NCBI GenBank assembly: GCA_964451605.1
Contig: CAYVJA010000056.1
Span: 1-16,895 of the forward strand
Length of the DNA stretch: 16,895 nucleotides
Direction of reading: 5' to 3'
Source of the DNA: JAQVSH01 sp964451605
GTDB taxonomy: Bacteria > Bacteroidota > Bacteroidia > Bacteroidales > UBA4181
Both the position numbers and the translations under genes were made by a program. Position 1 is the stretch's first letter; each line of letters starts with the position of its first letter. The notes beneath the pieces were generated by a model. The model was not told where the DNA came from. It saw only the letters and a program-made list of their open reading frames with translations, and did not search any database. Shown here piece after piece: positions 6,005-14,914 of this stretch.

Positions 6005-9000
6005 ATGAGGCGAGTGCGAATTTTACTGGGGATTCTTTGGGGTATGGTACTGGGATGTTCGGTGCTTTCCGGACAATCCATGAACTATCAGCTGCTCGAC
6101 AATACTCTGCTCAGCCCTGAAGCCCGTTCGGTTCGCTGTTTTATGCAGGATGAGCAGGGACTGCTCTGGATGGGAACCAACAAAGGACTTTTCAGTTACG
6201 ACGGGTACCGTGCGTCGGCCCACTTCACGCCCGGCTCTCCGGAAAACCAAATGGTGCATTGCGGCCTCTTTTACCGGGAGGAGTATCTGCTGCTGGGCAC
6301 CGAACAGGGCCTCCTGATGTACAACTTTCGGAACGATACGTACGTGCCCTTCGAAACAGAGATTCGCAAGGATATTCGTTCTATGGCCCTTACCGGATCG
6401 GATCTCTGGCTGGGGTGTGCCGACGGCCTCTATCGCTACCATTTTGCCGACCGGCAACTCACCAGAATGTTCGATACGCCGGGAGAGGAGCTCCGCACCG
6501 GAATTGTCTACGCGCTGCTGATCGATCAGGGATACCTTTACCTGGGTGCCAATGGCCAGTTTGGGCGGGTTTCGTTGCAGAATTACCGATACGAGTTTTT
6601 CCCCTCGAACGGAGTCAGGCGCTTGGTGAACGCCCTCCGCAAAGACCCCTTCCGCAACTGTATCTGGATAGGCGAGGGCAACCGGCTTACCCGTTTCAAT
6701 CTCGTCGANNNNNNNNNNTGAAAGCTATCCCGGTTTCCCGGTTGTGAAGGCCATCGAAATAGACTGCGACCAGAATCTGGTGCTGGGCACCGATAATGGC
6801 TTGTTTCTCTTCGACCTGCAGGAGGCAAAACTGTACGAACACAACACCCAGCGCCCCTATTCGCTGGCCAGCAACGTGGTCTGGAGTCTCTTTAAAGATC
6901 GCTCCGACCATCTCTGGATGGGTACCGACTATGGCATCTCCATGGCCCCGCGCTACCGCCGGTATGAATACCTGCCCATCTTTCACTTTACCGGTATCGG
7001 GCGGGGTAACCAATTTTCTACTCTCTACCGCGATACCCGCGGCACCTACTGGCTCGGTGGCGATAACGGGTTACTGCAGACCCGTTCGCTCAACGGGGTC
7101 GATCCGAATCTGCGCTGGTTCAACATGAGCAATCCCGATGCCTTCCTCCGCCATAATCATATACGCCACATCCTGGAAGACAGCGCACAAACCCTCTGGA
7201 TTGCCTCCGATTTCGGGGTGTGCCGCTATGATGAGCAGAGTGGGAAACTTATTCCTTATCTGATTTATAGTCGCGACAATTTGCTCAATGCCAATTGGGC
7301 CTACCATCTGGCCGACGATGGTTCGGGCAATTTATGGGTGGCCAGTTACAACGGCGGGCTCTTTCGGATTGGAAAACAACAACTCACCGGCCCGCAGACC
7401 CTACAGGTGGCCGATGCGCACTACTCAATACAGAACGGGTTGGCCAGCAACCATATCGATCAGATTGTGTTCGACCCTTCCGGTCGTCTCTGGGCATTGC
7501 ATCAGAATCACCGGATCGATTGCCTCAATCCCGTTACCGACGCCATTACCCCGATACCTACCGACAGTTTTACCCGCCAGCAACCGGTTACCCGCCTGCT
7601 GAGCAATGGGGGTCCCTATCTCTGGATGGGATTCCGAAACGGGGTGTGCCGGATAGATCCGCTTACCCTCCGGGCTCAAACCGTCGACTTTCCGGATGCC
7701 GAAAACGCGGTGGTCTATTCGCTGATTGCCGTCGATAGTACGGTGTGGGCCTCCTCCACCGAAGGGATCTGGATGATTGATACCGCCAGTCTGTCGGTTA
7801 GTCACTTCAATCCGGGCAACCGGCTCTTCTCTTGCGCCTTTTTCGACAAAGAACGCAGGGAGGTGCTGCTGGGCGGGGCCGATGCCATTGCCCTCTCCTC
7901 GCCGTCGCTTTCCGAATCGCCCGACTCGGACGGGAAACTCGTTCTCTCCTCTATCCTTGTGAATGGCAAGAAATATGTCAATCGCCCCGATCAACCCTCT
8001 GTGCGCTATGCGTCGCGCATCGTGCTGCCCTATAACCAGAACAGCCTGACGCTCCAGTTTTCCGATTTGCAGTATGCCACCGACGGTATGCAGCGCAGCT
8101 ATCTCTATACGCTCGACCCCGACACCCGCAACTGGGTTGCCCTGAAGAGCACCGAACCCTCCCTCTCGCTCACAAAAATTTCACCCGGGACATACACCCT
8201 CACCCTGGCTGCCAAGGGGGCCAACAACAACCCGCCACGCCCTCTAAGCACCTTTCAGATAGTTATCCGCCCCCCCTGGTACTACAGCCATACAGCCCTG
8301 ATACTCTATCTGCTTCTGCTCACTGCTTTGGTTCTCTGGATTATCCACTTTTTCCGGCAAAGGCACAACCTGAAAATTGCCCGGATTGAACGCGAAAAAA
8401 CCGCCGAGCAGGCGCAGATGAAGATAGACTTCTTCACCAACATTGCCCATGAGTTTAAAACGCCCCTCAGCCTGATCATCGCACCGCTGAGCCGGATTAT
8501 GCAGGATAAAAAATGGAAATCGGAACGGGAGAGCCTGGAGTTGATCCACCAGAGTGCCATGAAGTTAAACACGCTGGTTCAACAGGCCATTGCCTACTAT
8601 CGCGACGACAGTGAAAGCTCGCCGGGTCTGATTTGTACGCATATCGAGCTGGTCGATTTTGTGAGGAGCCTCTTTGAGGCCTGCAAACCCCCGATGCGCG
8701 AAAAGGAGATAGAATGTGTTTTTCATTCGCAGGTCGATGCGCTCTGGCTCGATGCCGATCCCATCAAGTTGGAGTCGATTGTGAACAACCTGCTCTCGAA
8801 TGCAGCCAAATATACCCCCCGGGGCGGCACCATTCTCCTCTCGCTGCAACCCCTGCCTGAGGCGCAAAGTGTGGAACTGTCGGTTTCCGACACCGGCATC
8901 GGGATAGAGGCTAAAGAGTTTCCCTATCTCTTTCAGCGCTTCTACCAGTCGCCCGACAACAAGGAGAAGGGGGGAACCGGCATCGGGCTCTATCTGGTAA

Positions 9001-9911
9001 AACGCTTTGCCGAGATGCACGGGGGAACCGTCCGGGTGGTTTCCACTCCCGGCGGGGGCAGCACCTTCACGGTACGCCTCCCGCTTGCCCAGGCGTTTGC
9101 GAATTCTGCTGCTTCGGACGCCGATCCTACAGCACTTGCAGCCGATGAGGATTCTACCGCAAAGCCCCTGCTGGTGGTGGTAGAAGACAATGTGGCCATC
9201 GCCCAGTTTATTTCGCAATCGTTGACGCCCGAATTTCGCTGCGTTGTGGCTCACAACGGCAAATCGGGGCTTAAAATCTGCACCGATCTGCTCCCCGATC
9301 TGATCATTGCCGACATTATGATGCCCGTGATGGACGGGCTGGAGATGAGCCGTCAGCTCAAAGCGTCACTGCCCACCTCTACCATTCCCATCATCCTCTT
9401 AACCGCCAAAGACGACAAGGCCACCGAGTTGCAGAGTATGCATCTGAAAATTGATGCCTTCATAGCCAAACCGTTCGATTTTGACGCGCTCTATTCGCGG
9501 GTGAAACAGCTGCTGGAGGCCCGGAAGAGCTGGGCCAAGCGACTTCGGATCGAAGAGCTCACCACCCCGGAGGTCAAGGCGGTGGTTTCGGACGATGAAA
9601 AGTTTCTGGCCGGCACCACGCGGCTTATCGAAGAGCAGATGGCCAACCCCGACCTGAACGTCTCCTTCCTGTGCAATCGGATGCAGATGACGCAAAAGCA
9701 GCTCTACCGCAAAATCAAGGCCCTTACCGGCCTCACCCCGGTGGATTACATCAAGTCGATCCGGATGAAAAAAGCCGCCATCCTCCTCTCGAACAAAAAC
9801 TTCACCGTATCGGAGGTGATGTACAAAGTGGGTTTCTCAAACCACTCCTATTTTGCCAAATGTTTCCACCAGGAGTTTGGCAAAAACCCCAGCCAGTTTC
9901 CCGAATCATAA
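6005..9911 (+). CDS. Hybrid two-component system sensor-regulator (HTCS), interrupted by an assembly gap
   Basis: This single gene encodes about 1,300 aa: a signal peptide or anchor (MRRVRILLGILWGMVLGCSVLSG), a periplasmic beta-propeller of Reg_prop repeats (LLWMGTNKGLFSYDG, HLWMGTDYGISM, NLWVASYNGGLFR and others), a Y_Y_Y domain (about 7995-8270) and one membrane segment (8289-8354). The HisKA domain follows with HEFKTP, its His codon at 8448-8450, and then HATPase (NNLLSNAAKYTP, DTGIGI, GGTGIGLYL). The receiver domain has phospho-acceptor Asp at 9312-9314 (IIADIMMPVMDG). A C-terminal AraC-type helix-turn-helix spans about 9650-9908. All catalytic motifs are present. Such proteins sense oligosaccharide in the periplasm and activate PUL genes. 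Ten Ns at 6709-6718 shift the frame; removing them leaves 729 bases before 6744, a multiple of three, so the break is an assembly artefact, not a mutation. Here the signal is probably a galactan oligosaccharide, inferred from the linked GH53. Confidence 0.95.
6709..6718. other. Assembly gap (10 Ns)
   Basis: Ten undetermined bases lie within the propeller part of the HTCS gene. Reading frames on each side agree only if the real gap length is a multiple of three, so the ten Ns are a placeholder. Confidence 0.97.
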
Positions 9912-9956
9912 GGGTACAGCCGCCTCTCGCCATTCGGTGGGGCAATTTATTTGTGC

Positions 9957-10004
9957 TTTTTGTCCTTTCTGTGCTTTTGAGCAGTAATGCAATCGATAGC
10001 TTTG
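9957..10004 (+). promoter_or_regulatory. GH53 promoter with candidate HTCS operator
   Basis: TTTTTGTC (9957-9964), five bases, and TGTGCTTT (9970-9977) match the site in the esterase promoter exactly in both halves and in spacing. TTTGTGCTTT at 9950-9959 adds another half-site. TAGCTTTG at 9997-10004 is a perfect TAnnTTTG element, 19 bases after the operator and 24 bases before the chosen GH53 start. A TTTG at 9976-9979 could serve as a -33 box at 17 bases. The HTCS is the obvious regulator. Confidence 0.68.
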
Positions 10005-10028
10005 TTCAAATTTAACCGGCTATCCATT

Positions 10029-12053
10029 ATGAATCGCTTCACTTCTCTTCTTAGTACAATCTTGCTGCTGCTCCTTATTTCCGCTACGGTCTGCCGCGCC
10101 CGGTCGGCCACTTCCGGCACCGCCTCTAAAAAAGTGGCCCCTTTCTGCATCGGTGCCGACATCTCTTTTATTCCGCAAAATGAAGCTCGGCGCGAGGCCC
10201 GCTACACCGATGTGGACGGCACCGTGAAAGATATCTGTCAGGTAATGGCCGACAACCATTTTAATCACATCCGCCTCCGCCTTTTTGTCAATCCCGAGGC
10301 GCAGGGCGGCTACTCGCGCGAGGGTTTCTGCGGCCTCGATGCCACCATTAAGATGGCCAAACGGATTAAAAGTGCAGGCATGCAGTTTACCCTCGACTTT
10401 CACTACAGCGACACCTGGGCCGATCCCGACAAACAGTATAAACCTTCGGCCTGGAAAGATAAAACCGGGAAAGAACTGGAGAGTGCCCTTTACGAGTACA
10501 CCAAGAGCGTGCTGACCACCTTTAAGAAGGAGGGGGTTGCCCCTGATGTAATCCAGGTGGGGAACGAGATCAGCCACGGCATGGTTTGGCCCGAAGGGAG
10601 ATTGTTAGACAACGCCACCGAAGCCAACTGGGCTGCTCTGATGGGGCTCTACAAAGCCGGTCAGCAGGCGGTTCGCGAGGTGCTTCCCGAAGCCAGACTG
10701 ATGATCCACCTGGCTTTGGGCGGCCAAAACCGCCTCTGCCGCGAGTTTCTGGATAAGATGAAGCAGTATGATGCCCAATTCGACATCATTGGATTGTCCT
10801 ATTACGAGCAGTGGCATGAAACCTACAATGATTTACAATTCAACCTGAACGATTTGTCGGCCCGCTACAAAAAACCGGTCTGCGTGTGCGAATACGGCGC
10901 CAATGCCGGCAATATCAAGATAATCAACGACATTGTACGTTCCGTTCCCAACGGAATGGGCTACGGCACCATGGCCTGGGAGCCGTCGGGCGTTCTCTTT
11001 TCGCGCACCGGCGAGGCCTCGGCCCCCATCTTTGCCATCTATTCAGGTCTTTATACCCAATATGCCAACCCCCAAACCCAACCCGTAGTTGCACCCCCCT
11101 TCGAACGCAAAGTGAAACTATCCGCCCCCCTGATTGGTGCCGACATCTCGTTTGTACCGCAAGAGGAGTCGCGCGGCAAGAAATATTCCGACAACGGGGT
11201 CGAAAAGGATATTCTGCAGATACTGAAAGACAACAACTTTAACTGGATTCGGCTTCGCCTCTTTGTCGATCCCGCGGCCGAAAACGGCTATTCGAAAGAG
11301 GGGTACTGCGGCCTGGAGAAGACCCTGGCTCTGGCCAAACGGGTCAAAGCGGCCGGCATGAACTTTCTGCTCGACTTCCACTACAGCGACACCTGGGCCG
11401 ACCCCGAAAAACAGTTTACCCCCGCCGCCTGGAAGCGGAGCAGCGGCTCAGCCCTCGAAGGGCAGGTATACCGCTACACCAACGAAACCGTAAAACGGTT
11501 CATCGACGAAGGGGCCCGCCCCGACATGGTGCAGATAGGTAACGAGATCAACAACGGTTTCCTCTGGCCTCAGGGACAACTCCCCAAGGCAAAAGAGAAG
11601 GTGAACTCCACCGAAGAGATGGAGAACTTCTGTGTGCTGCTCCGCTGTGCCAGTGCGGCCGTCAGAGCCGTCGACCCCGACATCGCCATCATGGTACACA
11701 TCGCCTGCGGCGGCCAGAACGAAGAGTCGGTAGCCTTCTTTGATAAGATCATAGCCCGCGACGTTAAATTCGATGTCATCGGACAGTCGTACTACCCCAA
11801 ATACCACGGTACCCTCCCCGAACTGGAGAGCAATCTCAACAACCTGGCAAAACGCTACCAAAAACCGGTTTGCATCGTTGAATACCAGGAATACCGCAAA
11901 GAGGTAAACGAAATTATGCAACGCTTGCCCAAAGAACAAAACTGGGGCACCTTTATCTGGGAAGCCACCTCACCTGGCTGGGGCAATTTGTTTGATCGCG
12001 AAGGAAAGACGAATGAAAACATGAAAATCTTTTCATCTATGGCAAAGCCATGA
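10029..12053 (+). CDS. Secreted arabinogalactan endo-beta-1,4-galactanase with two tandem GH53 domains
   Basis: This 674-aa protein is read from ATG at 10029, because a signal peptide (MNRFTSLLSTILLLLLISAT) begins there. An ATG at 9987 lies upstream of the -7 box, so it is unlikely to be used. Two complete GH53 domains follow, about residues 38-345 and 366-670. Each has GADISF, a NHIRLRLFV-type segment, LDFHYSDTWADP, a VGNEI/IGNEI acid-base Glu (E180, E506) and an EY nucleophile Glu (E288, E618), so both look active. GH53 enzymes cut beta-1,4-galactan in pectin and type I arabinogalactan. A tandem pair in one chain is unusual, since most members have one domain. The linker is short (about 20 residues, with PVVAPP). 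The gene follows a candidate HTCS operator, and its last codons and stop lie in a large hairpin. Confidence 0.93.
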   Translation: MNRFTSLLSTILLLLLISATVCRARSATSGTASKKVAPFCIGADISFIPQNEARREARYTDVDGTVKDICQVMADNHFNHIRLRLFVNPEAQGGYSREGFCGLDATIKMAKRIKSAGMQFTLDFHYSDTWADPDKQYKPSAWKDKTGKELESALYEYTKSVLTTFKKEGVAPDVIQVGNEISHGMVWPEGRLLDNATEANWAALMGLYKAGQQAVREVLPEARLMIHLALGGQNRLCREFLDKMKQYDAQFDIIGLSYYEQWHETYNDLQFNLNDLSARYKKPVCVCEYGANAGNIKIINDIVRSVPNGMGYGTMAWEPSGVLFSRTGEASAPIFAIYSGLYTQYANPQTQPVVAPPFERKVKLSAPLIGADISFVPQEESRGKKYSDNGVEKDILQILKDNNFNWIRLRLFVDPAAENGYSKEGYCGLEKTLALAKRVKAAGMNFLLDFHYSDTWADPEKQFTPAAWKRSSGSALEGQVYRYTNETVKRFIDEGARPDMVQIGNEINNGFLWPQGQLPKAKEKVNSTEEMENFCVLLRCASAAVRAVDPDIAIMVHIACGGQNEESVAFFDKIIARDVKFDVIGQSYYPKYHGTLPELESNLNNLAKRYQKPVCIVEYQEYRKEVNEIMQRLPKEQNWGTFIWEATSPGWGNLFDREGKTNENMKIFSSMAKP

Positions 12054-12075
12054 TGTAAAGATTTTCATGTTTTCA
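12014..12075. terminator. Large hairpin over the GH53 stop codon, possible terminator
   Basis: TGAAAACATGAAAATCTTT at 12014-12032 pairs perfectly with 12057-12075 (19 bp). One mismatch follows, then CATC/GATG (12034-12037 with 12052-12055), a one-base bulge and ATGGC/GCCAT (12039-12043 with 12047-12051) around an AAA loop. That gives about 28 pairs in 62 bases. The GH53 stop TGA (12051-12053) is inside the right side. There is no separate U-tract after the stem, so it may act as an mRNA 3' stabiliser or attenuator, or be an inserted palindromic element rather than a standard intrinsic terminator. Confidence 0.6.
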
Positions 12076-12076
12076 A

Positions 12077-12180
12077 GTGCTCTGGTGCTTCGAAGCGCAT
12101 GCGCTTCGAGTGCTGCGCTTCGCGCGGGTGCTCTAGTGCTCTAATGCTGCGCTGGTGCGCGAGTGTAACAGTGTAACAGT
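12077..12180. repeat. Mosaic intergenic repeat element, copy 1
   Basis: This holds, in order: GTGCTCTGGTGC; the 20-bp palindrome TCGAAGCGCATGCGCTTCGA (12090-12109); AGTGCTGCGCTTCGCGC; TGCTCTAG-type 8-bp units; and two TGTAACAG units (12164-12179). Copy 2 at 14669-14784 has the same modules in a similar order. It fills most of the gap between the GH53 hairpin and the first GH2 start. No TAnnTTTG box is seen here, so the GH2 gene may depend on read-through. Confidence 0.8.
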
Positions 12181-12215
12181 GTGGGAACGATTTATTGAAT
12201 TAATGCTTGAAGAAT

Positions 12216-14684
12216 ATGAAAAAGATTTGGTTTGCGGTTTTGTTGGGGCTTTTGGGATGCGGGGTTGTGGCCGCTCAAGATGGGGTCCGGAGGAGTTTTT
12301 CGCTCGATGCGAATTGGCGTTTCTTTTTGGGTGAGGCCGAGGGGGCGTATGCTACCGGCTTTGCGGATAAGGGGTGGCGGACGCTCGATGTGCCGCACGA
12401 TTGGAGTATTGAGTTGACGGTTAATCAACAGGAGCCGGCCGGTGGCGGCGGGGGTTATTTTCCCACAGGCATCGGTTGGTATCGCAAAGCATTCACCATG
12501 CCGGCGGTTGCAACCAATCAGCAGGTCCGAGTGGAGTTCGACGGAATCCATATGCGGAGCGAGGTATGGCTCAACGGACAGCTACTTGGGAAACGTCCCG
12601 GCGGCTACGTCAGCTTCAGCTACGATGTAACCCCGTATCTGCGGAAAGGCAAGAATCTGTTGGCGGTTAGGGTCGACAACTCGCAACAGCCCAACTCGCG
12701 ATGGTATACCGGATCGGGCATCTATCGGCATGTGCGGCTGGTGATTTCGAATCCTTTGCACATTAAACAGTGGGGCGTGTATGTAACCACGCCCGAGGTT
12801 TCGCCCGAGCAGGCCCTGCTCAAAGTGCGCACCTCAGTGCGTAACGCCCTGACCAAAGGGCAAAAGGGGGCTGTTGTGGCCACCCTGCTCGATGCCGATG
12901 GAAAGGAGGTGGCACGCGCCCGTTCGGAGTTCGAGGTGGGCAGTGGGTCAGAAACCGAGGTGTCGCAAGAGATCAGGGTTCCGAAGCCCAACCTGTGGAA
13001 TTTGGAAACACCCTATCTCTATACCCTCAAGAGTGTGGTGTTCGACGAAAAAGGAACCCAAGCCGACGATTTGGCGACCCCCATGGGTATCAGGGAGATT
13101 GTGTACGATGTGGATAAGGGCTTTATGTTGAACGGGAAGCAGGTGAAGATGCATGGAGTTAACCTGCATCAGGATGCCGGCCCTGTGGGGGTGGCGGTTC
13201 CGCTCGGTGTTTGGGAGCGGCGGTTGCAGATTCTGAAAGAGGGGGGCTGTAATGCCATCCGGACGGCCCATAACCCCATGGCACCCGAATTTTACGACTT
13301 ATGCGACAGGATGGGCTTTCTGGTGATGAACGAGGCGTTCGATGAGTGGCAGAAAGGAAAGGTTCGCCAGGGTCTCAGCACCTTTTTTGATGAGTGGTAC
13401 GAGCGCGACCTTATCGACTTTATTCATCGCGACCGGAATCACCCCTCGGTGGTGATGTGGAGTGCCGGAAACGAGATTGGCGAGCAACATGTGGAAGGGG
13501 GCTACAAAGTGTTAGAGAAGCTGGTGAATATCTTTCACCGCGAAGACCCCACCCGGCCGGTAACCGCTGGATGCGACCATATTGCGGCCGACGACGGCGC
13601 CACCACCCCCGAATTCCTGAAACTGCTCGATATTGTGGGCTACAACTATGTAGACCGCTGGCGCGAACGTCGCGAGCTCTACTATAGCATCGACCGCCAC
13701 GACCATCCTGAGTGGAAGATGGTTTCGACCGAATCGGGCGGACTAGGCGGCGTCAGGGGCTCTTACTCCCTGGGCAACAACCCCGAACAGCTTAGACCCT
13801 CCTATAATTCGCAGATGATAGATGTGGAGCAGAGGTGGAAATTCACCACCCTGAACGACTATGTAATTGGCGACTTTATGTGGACCGGCATCGACTATTA
13901 TGGCGAAACCCGCTGGCCCGGCCGGGGTGCCTCCTCGGGGCTGCTCGACATCTGCGGCTTCCCCAAAGATGGCTACTACTTTTTCCAGAGCCATTGGAAG
14001 CGCACCGACAGTGTTGCCATGGCGCACCTCTTTCCCCACTGGAACTGGGAGGGGTACGAGGGCAAGGTGATTCCCGTGCTTTGCTACTCCAACTGTGAGG
14101 CCCTCGAACTCTTTGTGAACGGCACATCGTACGGCGAAAAGCGGATCGACTTTCCCCGTCCGGGCACCACCCAGTCGTGGGCCCATTACGACCGTCCACA
14201 GGTGCGCCCCACCACCGCCGATCTGCATGTAGCGTGGGATGTTCCCTACCAACCCGGCACCCTGAAGGTAGTGGGAAAACGGGGCGGCAAAGTGGTGGTA
14301 ACCGAAGAGCTGCATACCGCCGGCAAGCCGGCCTCCATCCGGTTGCAGGTTGACAAACAGAAACTTACCACCAATCGTGACGAAGTGGTGCACTGCACCG
14401 TCGAAGTACTGGATGCCCAGGGCAACCTTGTACCCCTGGCCAACAACCTCATAGAATTCGAAATTGAAGGCGCGGCCAAGATTCTCGGCGTAGAAAACGG
14501 CAACCTGAGCGATCACGACCCCGTGAAAGCCAACAAACGCAAAGCCTTCAACGGCCTCTGCCTGGCCATTGTACAACCCGAAAAAAGCGGTACCTTCACA
14601 ATCAAAGCGCGATCCGAAACCATGGAAAGCGAAACAATCACGATAAATGTAACACAAGAAACAGGAAATGCTCTGGTGCTTTAG
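12216..14684 (+). CDS. GH2 beta-galactosidase-like enzyme, complete
   Basis: This 822-aa enzyme is read from ATG at 12216; a TTG three codons earlier is unlikely. The leader MKKIWFAVLLGLLGCGVVAAQ may be cut by signal peptidase I or, at LLGC, give a lipoprotein. The sugar-binding domain (VPHDWSIELTVN, then IGWYRKAF), an immunoglobulin-like domain and the TIM barrel (MHGVNLHQDAGPVG, CNAIRTAHNPMAPEFYDLCDRMG) are typical of family 2. The acid-base is E420 (SAGNEIGE) and the nucleophile E506 (STESGG). A DUF4982-like segment and a further beta-sandwich (about residues 690-800) form the C-terminus. Next to a GH53 galactanase, release of galactose from galacto-oligosaccharides is the likely role, although GH2 also includes other activities. 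The last four residues (ALVL) and the stop codon are written in the 8-bp intergenic repeat, so the C-terminal tail has been set by that element. Confidence 0.93.
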   Translation: MKKIWFAVLLGLLGCGVVAAQDGVRRSFSLDANWRFFLGEAEGAYATGFADKGWRTLDVPHDWSIELTVNQQEPAGGGGGYFPTGIGWYRKAFTMPAVATNQQVRVEFDGIHMRSEVWLNGQLLGKRPGGYVSFSYDVTPYLRKGKNLLAVRVDNSQQPNSRWYTGSGIYRHVRLVISNPLHIKQWGVYVTTPEVSPEQALLKVRTSVRNALTKGQKGAVVATLLDADGKEVARARSEFEVGSGSETEVSQEIRVPKPNLWNLETPYLYTLKSVVFDEKGTQADDLATPMGIREIVYDVDKGFMLNGKQVKMHGVNLHQDAGPVGVAVPLGVWERRLQILKEGGCNAIRTAHNPMAPEFYDLCDRMGFLVMNEAFDEWQKGKVRQGLSTFFDEWYERDLIDFIHRDRNHPSVVMWSAGNEIGEQHVEGGYKVLEKLVNIFHREDPTRPVTAGCDHIAADDGATTPEFLKLLDIVGYNYVDRWRERRELYYSIDRHDHPEWKMVSTESGGLGGVRGSYSLGNNPEQLRPSYNSQMIDVEQRWKFTTLNDYVIGDFMWTGIDYYGETRWPGRGASSGLLDICGFPKDGYYFFQSHWKRTDSVAMAHLFPHWNWEGYEGKVIPVLCYSNCEALELFVNGTSYGEKRIDFPRPGTTQSWAHYDRPQVRPTTADLHVAWDVPYQPGTLKVVGKRGGKVVVTEELHTAGKPASIRLQVDKQKLTTNRDEVVHCTVEVLDAQGNLVPLANNLIEFEIEGAAKILGVENGNLSDHDPVKANKRKAFNGLCLAIVQPEKSGTFTIKARSETMESETITINVTQETGNALVL

Positions 14685-14784
14685 TGATCGGGTGCTCTAG
14701 TGCTCTGGTGCATCGAAGCGCAATTGCGCTTCAAGTGCTGCGCTTCGCGCAATGCAACAATGTAACAATCCAACAATGTAACAA
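14669..14784. repeat. Mosaic intergenic repeat element, copy 2
   Basis: Consecutive 8-bp units from 14669 are TGCTCTGG, TGCTTTAG, TGATCGGG, TGCTCTAG, TGCTCTGG and TGCATCGA. The 18-bp perfect palindrome GAAGCGCAATTGCGCTTC lies at 14715-14732. AAGTGCTGCGCTTCGCGC follows, then four units TGCAACAA, TGTAACAA, TCCAACAA and TGTAACAA at 14753-14784. About 50 bases around the palindrome nearly match copy 1. The second unit supplies the TAG stop of the upstream GH2 gene. Confidence 0.85.
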
Positions 14785-14818
14785 TGCTCAAATGCAGTAG
14801 TTCCCTAAAATTTCTTTC

Positions 14819-14880
14819 GCGCGTCAGCGCAGCACTAGAGTACTTGAAGCGCGAACGCGCTTCGATACACTAGAGCACTT
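14819..14880 (-). repeat. Mosaic intergenic repeat element, copy 3, inverted
   Basis: Read on the minus strand this begins GTGCTCTAGTGTATCGAAGC and continues into the palindrome GAAGCGCG-TT-CGCGCTTC (14846-14863), then AGTACTCTAGTGCTGCGC. It is the same element as copies 1 and 2, in opposite orientation and without the TGTAACAA tail. The centre of the palindrome differs in each copy while pairing is kept. Confidence 0.78.
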
Positions 14881-14914
14881 TCGCCCCGGCGCATTAACCA
14901 TTAATTTCTTACAT

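Noticed and set aside
6005..6721. HTCS as a frameshifted pseudogene or two genes
   Set aside because: The frame change coincides with the run of Ns, and all catalytic motifs are intact.
9912..9949. Intrinsic terminator after the HTCS
   Set aside because: Only a weak four-pair stem is present and no U-tract follows directly.
9987..10028. ATG at 9987 as the GH53 start
   Set aside because: It lies upstream of the TAGCTTTG promoter element and adds 14 residues before a normal signal peptide; 10029 fits better.
14753..14784. Octamer repeats as a CRISPR array
   Set aside because: Units are 8 bp without spacers, and there are no cas genes.
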